Positions 15,397-22,885 of a DNA stretch of 38,807 nt are shown in pieces. The stretch spans positions 1-38,807 of the forward strand of contig QAIB01000022.1 in NCBI GenBank assembly GCA_030418545.1. Reading direction: 5' to 3'. Positions within the stretch are counted from its first letter, which is position 1. Each line of letters starts with the position of its first letter. The notes below the pieces were generated by a model, which was given only the letters and a program-made list of their open reading frames with translations, did not search any database and was not told the DNA's origin. This DNA comes from Xenophilus aerolatus. Its GTDB lineage: Bacteria > Pseudomonadota > Gammaproteobacteria > Burkholderiales > Burkholderiaceae_C. The translations under genes were made by a program, and so were the position numbers.

Positions 15397-15981
15397 TTAG
15401 GCTGCTGGAATCGCCGATGGCGGGCTGTGCGAACGATCCTCATCCGCGATGGCTTGCATTGGCGGTTTGCCATTCTTGCGCCTGTTGGCTTCCTCCCGCA
15501 CCTGCCTAATCTGGTCATCAACAATCTTGATATAGGCGGCAAATACCTTATTGTGCTTATGGTTTACTTCAAGCTCGGCCTCAGGTCCGACCAACAACTC
15601 CATTTCGCGAGACGCCCGCCTTGCCTGCAAGAGCGCCTCGAAGGCCACTTCGTTCAACACGGCCTCCATTGGGAAGCCTAGAACTGCCTCGGCAAGCTCG
15701 AGGTACCGCGTGCTTGGCTCTGCGGGATGCCCGGCAGGCCACCTTTCTGTCTTGCTTTTCTCAGCGCGCGCCTCAACTGCAGCATCGCGAAAGTGAACAA
15801 GCATGCGAGCGATACCGAACAACGCTGAGGCCTCTCGCTCGCAGCCCTCTAGCCTTGATCGTCTCGCCTGATAGAAAACTCCACCGCCCGCTGCGACGAT
15901 TGCGATCACACTGGCGATGGCCTGTACCCACGATGCCCATTCGCTACTGGTGAGATTGCTCACGAAACACAGCTCGTTCAC
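15397..15981 (-). CDS. Membrane-anchored hypothetical protein, 194 aa
   Basis: One N-terminal membrane helix (about residues 17-37: SWVQAIASVIAIVAAGGGVFY) follows a short extracytoplasmic or cytoplasmic head. A cytoplasmic-type helical domain of about 150 residues (RARLEGCEREASALFGIARM in general style, with many Glu/Arg) comes next. No family is recognised. Its ATG (15981) overlaps the end of the upstream nuclease-like gene by 4 bases (15978-15981), so the two form an operon and are translationally coupled. Such one-TM plus helical partners often accompany effector proteins in defence loci, but that is inference only. Confidence 0.65.
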   Translation of the reverse strand: MNELCFVSNLTSSEWASWVQAIASVIAIVAAGGGVFYQARRSRLEGCEREASALFGIARMLVHFRDAAVEARAEKSKTERWPAGHPAEPSTRYLELAEAVLGFPMEAVLNEVAFEALLQARRASREMELLVGPEAELEVNHKHNKVFAAYIKIVDDQIRQVREEANRRKNGKPPMQAIADEDRSHSPPSAIPAA

Positions 15982-16544
15982 GGAAGCCGCCCTTTGAGGT
16001 ACTTGCCGGCGCCGCCCGTCAGCTCGCTGCGATCAATGAGCCTCCCTTGAAATTGGAAGTTGCGATCAATGCGCACAATCAGCAGCTTCTCGAAATCGCC
16101 TTGAGTCTTGACCAGTACATGGTCGCCGGCCTTCTCTGGGGAGATGGTCTTGACTTCAACGCGCTTGCCGTCAATCGTGCCGTCCGAGCCCGGCGCGTGA
16201 GTCGCGTGGCGGCGAAGCCCGAATTTGATCTCAGCGTAGATTTCGCCCAGTTCGCCCCAGACTTGTAGGTATCTGCCAGTGTTTTCGTAGTGGCGTTCCG
16301 CACACTCGACTAAGTCTTGGAAGATCTCCATGTGCTTTAGGATGCTGAACGGGAAGCCATCTCTGCTTGGCGCAGGTTGGACTGAAGAGGCGTCTTCTGG
16401 TGCGCCGTCAAGCTGCTTCTCAGCCCACTCCCTGTCGATGTACTTTGCCTCCCAGGGCGCATACCCGCAAGCTGCGGCATCCGCAATGTCTTCCGCGCTA
16501 TAGCCGCGCTCGTGCATGTCGTGCAAAAAATCCCAATCGCTCAC
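15978..16544 (-). CDS. PD-(D/E)XK-like (DUF6998-type) protein, 188 aa
   Basis: This is a probable restriction-endonuclease-fold protein. The core is GELGEIYAEIKFGLRR (strand/helix with an early Glu), GSDGTIDGKRVEVKTIS with D121, E130 and K132, and KLLIVRIDRNFQFQGRLIDR as the strand after the lysine. The D-x8-E-x-K spacing and the 'G.D..i.Gkr.evK' wording are those of small PD-(D/E)XK domains. The N-terminal 60 residues (MHERGYSAEDIADAAACGYAP) form a helical UBA-like or HTH-like lead. The start is a GTG at 16544 with a strong GAGGAG ribosome-binding site 8 bases upstream. It overlaps a short upstream frame by 4 bases (GTGA) and the downstream membrane gene by 4 bases. Nuclease activity is inferred from the motif. 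Confidence 0.65.
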   Translation of the reverse strand: MSDWDFLHDMHERGYSAEDIADAAACGYAPWEAKYIDREWAEKQLDGAPEDASSVQPAPSRDGFPFSILKHMEIFQDLVECAERHYENTGRYLQVWGELGEIYAEIKFGLRRHATHAPGSDGTIDGKRVEVKTISPEKAGDHVLVKTQGDFEKLLIVRIDRNFQFQGRLIDRSELTGGAGKYLKGRLP

Positions 16545-16642
16545 GGTTTTCTCCTCGTCTGCTCCTGCCGCTCGAGCTTATTCAGCGTCGTCCGCGCTTT
16601 TCTCGTCGCGGTCCCCCGGTCTTCTTGCGCCTTCTTCGTCAC
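16541..16642 (-). CDS. Short highly charged reading frame upstream of the PD-(D/E)XK gene
   Basis: From GTG 16642 the minus strand reads VTKKAQEDRGTATRKART, then TLNKLERQEQTRRKP and stop: 33 residues, coiled-coil-like and strongly biased to Lys, Arg and Glu. The frame is open back to 16684, and a CTG 6 bases after an AGGA (16673-16675) would be an alternative, non-standard start. Its TGA overlaps the GTG of the next gene by 4 bases (GTGA), the usual coupling arrangement. Too short to be certain. Confidence 0.35.
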   Translation of the reverse strand: MTKKAQEDRGTATRKARTTLNKLERQEQTRRKP

Positions 16643-16697
16643 CTTGGTGCCCAGCGTGCGCTCGGTGTCGACCAGGCGCTTTCCTCAGGTTTGCCTT

Positions 16698-16719
16698 GGC
16701 CCGCCTTTCGGGGTGGGCC
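16698..16719. terminator. 8-bp hairpin between the 147-aa gene and the downstream operon
   Basis: GGCCCGCC (16698-16705) pairs with GGTGGGCC (16712-16719, one G-T) over a TTTCGG loop. On the plus strand it is followed by TCTTTT. The likely client gene, however, is on the minus strand (ends 16758), where no T-tract follows. It could be bidirectional or an attenuator. Confidence 0.35.
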
Positions 16720-16757
16720 TCTTTTGCCCAGTGCGCTGCCCGGATGCACTGGCCCCG

Positions 16758-17201
16758 CTAACGGCCGCGCCCGCGCTGCCCGCTGCGGCTCCTGCTGCGC
16801 TCGTCCATCACCCGCTTGAGTTCGTCGCCCTGCACCTTGCAGTCCGACTGCGAACCGATGAGCGCGATCGGGTTGCGCCGCAACGAACGGATGGTGCTCT
16901 CCTGGCGTTCGGTGGCAAACTTGTCCTGGCCATTACTGGAGGCCACAAACTGCTGTGATTGCGTGAAGAACTTCTTCTCGAAGGCCGGCGTGCCGCACCA
17001 AGCGGCCACCACCCGGTAGTCCGCCTCGTACTGAAGTGCGGTGTCGGTAAGTCCCGTGGATCTCTCCAGAGCCCAGCAGGCAGATGCGCTCGCCAATGCG
17101 ACAGCGAGCGCCAGGTCGCGCAGCACCCTTTCCGCGGGCCAGTCGGGCGGCCTTGGCGCTGCCGTGTCGCCCTGCCCTTCAGCCATGTCGATCATTTGCA
17201 T
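16758..17201 (-). CDS. Hypothetical protein, 147 aa, one possible membrane segment
   Basis: The start at ATG 17201 is fixed by a strong GGAGGG ribosome-binding site 6 bases upstream; the longer open frame to 17417 overlaps the divergent Ntn-hydrolase gene. Residues about 28-46 (LRDLALAVALASASACWAL) are hydrophobic and could anchor the protein or be a signal anchor. The rest is mixed, with the segment YRVVAAWCGTPAFEKKFFTQ and an Arg/Ser-rich tail (ERSRSRSGQRGRGR). No family is recognised. It is first in a minus-strand series with the charged short frame, the PD-(D/E)XK gene and the membrane gene, and diverges from the Ntn hydrolase. Confidence 0.6.
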   Translation of the reverse strand: MQMIDMAEGQGDTAAPRPPDWPAERVLRDLALAVALASASACWALERSTGLTDTALQYEADYRVVAAWCGTPAFEKKFFTQSQQFVASSNGQDKFATERQESTIRSLRRNPIALIGSQSDCKVQGDELKRVMDERSRSRSGQRGRGR

Positions 17202-17313
17202 GTCGGGCCCTCCTTCGTTTGCCAAGTACTCTACAGCGCCCTGGCCCTGACCGTGCGTCTCCGTTAGTCTCCGCACTCTGCGTTTCAATAAACACATTGG
17301 AGGAGAGCTCCTG

Positions 17314-18138
17314 ATGACGCTGTTGGTTTGCTGGGCTGGCATTGACACTAAGGGGCCGTCTTCGCTGTATATGGCCGCGGACAGCCGAGTCTCTTGGAAT
17401 GATTCCGCATACTTCAATTACGGGCGCAAAGTTTTTGCGTTCAAGAGGTGGCCTGACGTACTCGGCTATTGCGGGGACGTCCTTTTCCCTTCTCTCGCGC
17501 TAGGCCAGATTGTCGAGCTTGCCGACGCGGGTCTATTGTTCTCGGGCAACTCCTCGCCCAAGCAGAAGTTTCAGGCGATAGTCAACAAGCTCAATGACCT
17601 CTTTAGAGAGTATCCGGCGTTGCATGCTGGTCTTGCTGAGAATGCGCTGAGCGTGGTCCACGGCTCGCGAGATCCACTGAACAACAAGACATTCTTCAGC
17701 CATACTATAAGCTGGGACAAGACGCGTGGTTGGTATGGCGAAGAGCAAAAAATGCCGTCTGCATCGGGCGTTCTCTTCGCTCTCGGAAGTGGCGCAGCGG
17801 AGTTTCAGGAGAATTTTGCACGGTACGAGAGTGGACCAACTAAGGAAACGAGCAGAGCGGTCTTCCATTGCTTCTGCGACGCGCTCGCGAATACCTCGAA
17901 TCCAACAGTAGGTGGTGCGCCGCAACTCGTGGGAGTCATCCGAAAACCAAATTCAGTGTCCACAACGTTTGGCGTAATCTACGAGGGAAGGCGAACGTTT
18001 CTCGGCGCGCATGTGGATAATCTTAGGAATTTTGATACAGTCCAGTGGAGGAACGCCAACTTCGAACGGTGCGATAGCACTACGATGCAGAAGCTTCCTA
18101 CCGCACAAGCACAGCCTGATGCCCTGCGCAGGCTGTGA
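17314..18138 (+). CDS. Proteasome/HslV-like Ntn-hydrolase family protein, 274 aa
   Basis: The N-terminus fits the proteasome beta/HslV fold. After Met1 comes T2, the expected nucleophile once Met is removed. LYMAADSRVS holds D23, and YGRKVFAF holds K39; the D-to-K distance of 16 equals that of Asp17 and Lys33 in proteasomes. FALGSGAAEFQENF (GSG 158-160) matches the conserved 'GSG..yA' helix start. VLGYCGDV corresponds to the 'aG..aD'-type segment. The length (274) exceeds HslV (about 175), with extra residues in the C-terminal third. No ATPase unfoldase (HslU/Mpa-like) is adjacent. A strong AGGAG ribosome-binding site precedes the ATG by 8 bases. It is convergent with the AbiTii gene. It probably hydrolyses or self-processes an amide bond in the cytosol; the substrate is unknown. 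Unlike the housekeeping protease, it sits among defence-type genes. Confidence 0.7.
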   Translation: MTLLVCWAGIDTKGPSSLYMAADSRVSWNDSAYFNYGRKVFAFKRWPDVLGYCGDVLFPSLALGQIVELADAGLLFSGNSSPKQKFQAIVNKLNDLFREYPALHAGLAENALSVVHGSRDPLNNKTFFSHTISWDKTRGWYGEEQKMPSASGVLFALGSGAAEFQENFARYESGPTKETSRAVFHCFCDALANTSNPTVGGAPQLVGVIRKPNSVSTTFGVIYEGRRTFLGAHVDNLRNFDTVQWRNANFERCDSTTMQKLPTAQAQPDALRRL

Positions 18139-18266
18139 GAATGAGCAACTCCCTGGACCCCACACTTGCGGGGGGCGAGGTGCTGTCGGGAACGGGTGCT
18201 TTGCACCTGTTCCCTACTCAGGGTTTCCCAGAGCCTCCGAGCCGGTGAGCTTGCAGCATCCAGTCG

Positions 18267-19160
18267 TTAAGTGATCGCGCCCAGAAGCGGTCCCAATCTG
18301 GCGAGCAAGTCCGACGCGACTAGATTCCCCGCTGCGCCCTCCAGAACGGTCCGAACGCTCGCGAGCGATTCCTTGATGATGCCGACCTTCGGCTTTGGCG
18401 AGTCGAGCTGAGACCGAAGCGTTGCTAGCTCCGCCAATAGCTCTTGGGTGTCAGGTTGTGATAGCGAGAGGCCGCTTAGGCTCGACGCAATGCTCTCGAC
18501 CAGCTTGGTCAGGTCCGTGCCCAAGGCTCCTTCAATCACTTGAACTCCAGATGAGTGCTGTTGGAGCTGGGAGTTCGTCATCGACCCAATGTTGTTGACG
18601 GTGTGGTAGTTGATCTGACTGGCCATTGCCTTCTCCTCCTTGCTGAATGTCAGCCCGCTTCCCAAAATGTTTCGCTTCTCAAGGTCAAGAGACCATTGGA
18701 GGATTCGATTCCGCACGCTGTCCAAGATCTTCACCATCGATTGGCGGGGTATATGAAGCGAAGGTTCCAGGTTCACGCCGATCAGTTTTGCAAGCATCGC
18801 CTTCTGTGGGCCGCTCATCTGCATGTGGAAGGTCTTTGCGTCTCCCCGCAGCAGGTCTTCAAGCTCACCAATTGACTGGGTGTTGGCCCCTGAGCAGATG
18901 ATGTCGGCAAGCTCCTGATCCGGAACCAATACCGGCTGAAATCCGTGGTACGGGTTCCAGACCTTCAGTTCGCCATACATTTGCCGATACAGCGGGCAAT
19001 CATCCGTGTTCTCGTAGCTACCGAGCTCGGATTCAATCCAGTCCTGCATCTCGGCCAGCTCCAGTTTCCTTGAAACGACAAGTGCCTTCCTCAGTAGGTC
19101 GGCTACTTTGACGTTGGCGTCCAGCGCATCCCGCTGCAATTCCAGCACCAATCCAGGCAT
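18267..19160 (-). CDS. AbiTii-domain protein, 297 aa
   Basis: The N-terminal 150 residues carry the AbiTii signature: LVLELQRDALDANVKVADLLRKALVVSRKL, then MQDWIESELGSYEN and CPLYRQMYGELKVW. In known proteins this resembles the abortive-infection AbiTii domain ('lv.eLq..al....v..LLRkA..va.KL......Wi..EL.GY......p.YR'). The C-terminal 100 residues are a different, helical region (VESIASSLSGLSLSQ, ELATLRSQL, VRTVLEGAAGNLVASDLL) that may oligomerise. A GGAG ribosome-binding site (AAGGAG) lies 6 bases upstream of the ATG at 19160. It ends 128 bases from the convergent Ntn-hydrolase gene. The family is recognised; its mechanism is not known to me, and a role in phage defence is inferred from the domain name and context. 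Confidence 0.75.
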   Translation of the reverse strand: MPGLVLELQRDALDANVKVADLLRKALVVSRKLELAEMQDWIESELGSYENTDDCPLYRQMYGELKVWNPYHGFQPVLVPDQELADIICSGANTQSIGELEDLLRGDAKTFHMQMSGPQKAMLAKLIGVNLEPSLHIPRQSMVKILDSVRNRILQWSLDLEKRNILGSGLTFSKEEKAMASQINYHTVNNIGSMTNSQLQQHSSGVQVIEGALGTDLTKLVESIASSLSGLSLSQPDTQELLAELATLRSQLDSPKPKVGIIKESLASVRTVLEGAAGNLVASDLLARLGPLLGAIT

Positions 19161-20058
19161 ATCGACTCCTTCACATTGACAGCAGCATAGTCGACTGAGC
19201 AGCCAGTTCCTGCTGCGGTTCCTCGTCCTGGTACGAGGCTGAGTTCGCCGTGATCCAAGTGCGTTCGGAATTGGATTGATATGGGGCCAGCGCCGATCAA
19301 TGTTTTGAGGCTCTGGCGTTCTTGTAGCTTTCGATGAAGGTCATAGCAGCTGCACGTGGCTCGATTGAGCTTGGCGCTGAGGGGCGCTTACTCAAGTCCG
19401 GGCCGCCTCACCGATCCTGCCGGTTGCCGGCGCGCAATGAACGGATGGGTTGCCCCGCGGAGTTGCGAGTCTCCCAAAAAGGACCTCCACCCGTATGGTG
19501 GCGGGGCCGGACCTCACCGGATCGGAGCCTGAGACACTAGAACATCATTGAAGTGAATCCTCGGCCCTCCACCACCGGAACGAAGCGGTTCCAGCGAGAG
19601 CAGAGTGCCCTTGCCCATTGGATGCAGACCGGTGTGCACAACCTCGCCCATGCTCAGAATGCTCCGTGACACTGACAAAGTGAGGATGGAACTAGCCACG
19701 CTCGTCCAGATCGGCACAGCTTTCCGCGAGATGGGCGACGCTGCCAACTGTACTTTGCTGAGCGTCAGTTCGCGGCCTCTAGATCACTGCCTACAATCGC
19801 TGCAAAGCAGCCAGCCGTGCACAACGCAAGGCGCCCTGCTTCCCCCGAATGCCAGGTGCTTATTTTTTGAGCACACCTACCATAATTGGGCGTTATGGTG
19901 GGTGTTTCGCAACGCGCACAGCAGTTTCGGAGCTCTAGAGCCCTGGCCGCTCTTCAGCGTGCACCGGAACTGCCCCGAGACCGGCAAGGGAGCATCGCAG
20001 CGCCCTGACGCATACATCGTGCATGGGCGCGCGGCCCCATCGCCTTGCCCGGCAGCCT
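19161..20058. other. Gene-poor boundary of about 900 bases
   Basis: This separates the island-like part from the catabolic part. A minus-strand frame at 19514-19747 (77 residues, including GKGTLLSLEPLRSGGGGPRI) has some protein character but no ribosome-binding site and no recognised family; it may be a fragment. Small hairpins are present (CCACC-cgtat-GGTGG at 19487-19501). No tRNA, att-like long repeat or insertion sequence was recognised, although a boundary feature would be expected here. Confidence 0.4.
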
Positions 20059-20505
20059 TTAGGGAGCTGGCTTGACCAGGTCGAACATGCTGGTTGCCGT
20101 CAGGTCCAGCACCTGGAGCTGATCTGTGTTGAGCAGCTGCCAGCGCCATCGCAAGATCCCAAGCTCAGGGCGAGACCGCGATCGCCGCACCTCTATTACC
20201 GTGGCTCGAAGGTACAACTCGTCGCCAGGCCGAACCGGGTGCGGCCACCGAATCTGCTCAATGCCCGGCGAGGCAAATGACTCAGAGCCCTTCAACGCTG
20301 CATCGGCCACGAGACGCATCGAGATGGCGCAGGTGTGCCACCCGCTTGCAATGAGTCCGCCGAACGGCCCGGCCGACGCCGCCTGCGGATCGACGTGAAA
20401 CCATTGCGGGTCGTATTCACCGGCAAACCGGATCACCTCGTCCGCATCGACCTGATATGGACCAGCCGAGATCACTTGACCCTGGTAGAACTCCTCGAAC
20501 TTCAC
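20059..20505 (-). CDS. MaoC-like (R)-specific hydratase, 148 aa
   Basis: This hot-dog-fold hydratase probably adds water to an enoyl-CoA. FAGEYDPQWFHVDPQAA carries the hydratase-2 pair D32 and H37 (D-x4-H), and PFGGLIASGWHT is the family's signature helix. The length is normal for a stand-alone MaoC/R-hydratase. It overlaps the upstream crotonase by 4 bases (20502-20505), so it is the last gene of the box-linked operon. An RH-type hydratase next to S-type crotonases gives a second stereochemical option for hydrating a dehydroadipyl-CoA intermediate; that role is inferred. Confidence 0.8.
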   Translation of the reverse strand: MKFEEFYQGQVISAGPYQVDADEVIRFAGEYDPQWFHVDPQAASAGPFGGLIASGWHTCAISMRLVADAALKGSESFASPGIEQIRWPHPVRPGDELYLRATVIEVRRSRSRPELGILRWRWQLLNTDQLQVLDLTATSMFDLVKPAP

Positions 20506-21311
20506 GCGTCCGCTCCGAAGCGAGGAGGGCGTCGCTCATTGAGCGCAGCGAAACCCTCCCGAGCATCCTGGCCCGCGAAGCCAAGGATCTCCAGGGCCAA
20601 AGAATGCTCGAATGCAGGCCAAGCCATTCGCAACCAATGGTTCAGCGAGCGTTTCGTGAACGCCAGCGCGGTTGGGCTACCCTGCGCGAGCTTGTGCGCG
20701 ATTTCGCGTGCAGTCGTGTCTAACTCGTCGTCCGCCACTGCCAGACTTACCAGCCCGATCCTTTCGGCTTCCCGGCCATCGATGGTGTTGCACATCAGCA
20801 AGTGGTACTTGGCCTTGGCCATTCCACAGAGCAACGGCCAGAGTACCGCCGCATGGTCGCCTGCCGCGACACCGAGCTTGGTGTGACCGTCAATGATCTT
20901 TGCCTTATGACCCGCCACAGATATGTCCGCAAGCAAGGCAACCGCCGCGCCAGCGCCCACTGCTGCCCCGTTGATCGCTGAGACGATGGGCAGGTCGCAG
21001 TCAATCATTCCCTGAACGATCGCCCGCCCCTCCTGCATCACGCGCAGCCTCGCGTACTCACTGTCAAGCATTGACTGAACCACCTCAGGGGTTCCCCCCG
21101 CGCAGAAGCCTTTGCCCTCACTTCGCACGAGGAGGCTGCGAACGCCAGGGGTGGTCTGAAGTTCGCGCCAGATCGTTCCAAGGCGAGCATGCCCTTGCGC
21201 ATCCGCAAAAGGCATGCCGCCGGGAGGGCCGAACACGACCTCCGCGACGCCATCGTCGCATAGCCTCACCGCCAAATGCGGCCCGAGGCCGCTCAAGTTA
21301 GAACTGCTCAT
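20502..21311 (-). CDS. Enoyl-CoA hydratase/isomerase (crotonase) family protein, 269 aa
   Basis: The crotonase fold is shown by GFCAGGTPE (oxyanion strand) and SAINGAAVGAGAAVALLADIS. Start ATG 21311 overlaps the upstream dehydrogenase stop by 4 bases (ATGA). The residues normally used for hydration are absent: the position of the first Glu (GGG.E) is Ala/Gly (VGAGAAVAL), and the second region reads GHTKLGVAAGDHAAV, with His in place of Glu and an Asp in a 'GD' turn. Crotonases with that 'd.H.klG..aGD' wording often act as isomerases or on unusual ring substrates. I suggest a delta3-delta2 isomerase for 3,4-dehydroadipyl-CoA, made by BoxD. This is inference; a plain hydratase is the alternative. 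Confidence 0.75.
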   Translation of the reverse strand: MSSSNLSGLGPHLAVRLCDDGVAEVVFGPPGGMPFADAQGHARLGTIWRELQTTPGVRSLLVRSEGKGFCAGGTPEVVQSMLDSEYARLRVMQEGRAIVQGMIDCDLPIVSAINGAAVGAGAAVALLADISVAGHKAKIIDGHTKLGVAAGDHAAVLWPLLCGMAKAKYHLLMCNTIDGREAERIGLVSLAVADDELDTTAREIAHKLAQGSPTALAFTKRSLNHWLRMAWPAFEHSLALEILGFAGQDAREGFAALNERRPPRFGADA

Positions 21312-22885
21312 GACGTTTCCTTGTTGGCGGGAATCGTCCAGTGCGCTTGTCTTCTCAGCAATGGACTGGCGCGATAGCGCTCGCCACGGTAGTGACTGTC
21401 GAGTGCATCGAGCATCGCAGTGACGCCTGCGGCCCCCCGACCGGTTGTGCCGGCCCAGTCGCGAAGCCACTCGAAGGGACCCTTGGGGTAGTTGACGCCA
21501 AGCTTCATCGCCGAGTCAGCCGCCGCTTGGGAGCAAACGCCCTGCCATACCGCATCCGCCGCCTCGTTGATGAGCATCGCCATAGTGCGCGCGACAACGA
21601 GACCGGGGAGATCCTTCATCGGCACCGGATGGAAGCCCATCGCACCAAGCCAGTCCCGTGCGACGCGAGATGCCTGCGCGCTTGCCTGACCTTCGATCGA
21701 GAATGCCAATGGCAAGGCAATCTCGAGTGATACGCGCTTCGGATCGAAGCGGTCAAATACCGCGACGTTCGAACCGACTCCCGCGGCAGCCAAGTCATAC
21801 GCGGTCCGGCCATCGGTCATCGCGAGCTTGACATCTTCGATTGACAGGCCGATCCAACTGGATTCGACCTCGCGCTCCACCTGACGCTTGGTGATGCGGC
21901 CAACACTCTCGACGAACCACGCCGCATGTGGCCCAACGCCGTGCACGATCACGCGGCTCCGGGGAGAGACTGCGCCGGCCCCGCTGGCAGGTAACGGGAG
22001 TGTGGCGACGCTGCCTTCGCCGTAGTTGTAGAACCCTTGCCCGGACTTGCGCCCTAAGAGGCCGCCATCCACCAACTCCTGCTGCACGATCGATGGAATG
22101 AACCGCTTGTCGAAGAAATTGGCCGCGTAGACCGAGCTCGTGACGGCCAAATTCGTGTCGTGACCGATTAGGTCCATCAGGGCGCATGGGCCCATCCGGA
22201 ACCCCGCAGCCATGAGGCAGGCATCTACTTCTTCAACCCTTGCGCCCCGCTCCTGAAGGATTGCGAGCGTTTCCGCATAGAACGGCCGGGCGATGCGGTT
22301 CACGATGAACCCGGGCGTGCTGCGCGCGTGCACAGGAACCTTGCCCCAATGCTGAGCGAGCTCGAACACCGCATCCGCCGTGACCTGCTCCGTCTGCAGT
22401 CCATGAACCACTTCCACGAGCTTCATTAGTGGAACGGGGTTGAAGAAGTGCATCCCGACCACGCGTCCCGGGTTAGCAAGACCCTTAGCGATAGCCGTCA
22501 CGCTGATCGACGACGTATTCGTCGCCAGGATAGAAGTTGAGGGCAGTGCGACCTCCAGTTGCCGCATCAATGCCTGCTTCGCATCCAGGCTCTCCACGAT
22601 GGCTTCGATAGCCACACCAGCGGAAGCGCCCTGCGCCAACTGCTCAATGGGCTCGATTCGCGCAAGCGTCGCATCGACCTCGGCTCGTGTAAGCTTTCCC
22701 TTGGTCACCAGACGATCCAAGGTATCACGTAGCCGTTCTTTCGCACGAACAGCAGCACCCACCCGCAAGTCGAAGAGGAAGACGGCTTGACCTGCCTGCG
22801 CTGCGACCTGCGCGATGCCCGCGCCCATGATGCCCGCCCCAACTACGAGGACCGGCGAAGCTTTGATCGTATCGCTGCCGCTCAT
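21308..22885 (-). CDS. 3-hydroxyacyl-CoA dehydrogenase, PaaH-type, 525 aa
   Basis: This NAD-dependent dehydrogenase oxidises a 3-hydroxyacyl-CoA. Near residue 12 the Rossmann motif is VLVVGAGIMGAGIAQ, with F-D following. LATNTSSISVTAIA and VGMHFFNPVPLMKLVEVV are the classical dinucleotide-domain segments, and STPGFIVNRIARPFYAE begins the C-terminal domain. A second, divergent C-terminal copy (GLVVARTMAMLINEAADAVWQG, NYPKGPFEWLRDWAG) makes it the roughly 500-residue two-domain type seen in PaaH. I chose ATG 22885 because it overlaps the preceding crotonase stop by 4 bases (22882-22885). In this operon it would make beta-ketoadipyl-CoA from the hydrated adipyl intermediate, one step before the thiolase, which is not visible in the window. 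The enzyme class is firm; the substrate is inferred. Confidence 0.85.
   Translation of the reverse strand: MSGSDTIKASPVLVVGAGIMGAGIAQVAAQAGQAVFLFDLRVGAAVRAKERLRDTLDRLVTKGKLTRAEVDATLARIEPIEQLAQGASAGVAIEAIVESLDAKQALMRQLEVALPSTSILATNTSSISVTAIAKGLANPGRVVGMHFFNPVPLMKLVEVVHGLQTEQVTADAVFELAQHWGKVPVHARSTPGFIVNRIARPFYAETLAILQERGARVEEVDACLMAAGFRMGPCALMDLIGHDTNLAVTSSVYAANFFDKRFIPSIVQQELVDGGLLGRKSGQGFYNYGEGSVATLPLPASGAGAVSPRSRVIVHGVGPHAAWFVESVGRITKRQVEREVESSWIGLSIEDVKLAMTDGRTAYDLAAAGVGSNVAVFDRFDPKRVSLEIALPLAFSIEGQASAQASRVARDWLGAMGFHPVPMKDLPGLVVARTMAMLINEAADAVWQGVCSQAAADSAMKLGVNYPKGPFEWLRDWAGTTGRGAAGVTAMLDALDSHYRGERYRASPLLRRQAHWTIPANKETS

Noticed and set aside
19605-20075. Plus-strand frame of 156 codons in the boundary region
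   Set aside because: No ribosome-binding site; it runs past the end of the MaoC gene on the other strand and its residue usage is irregular.
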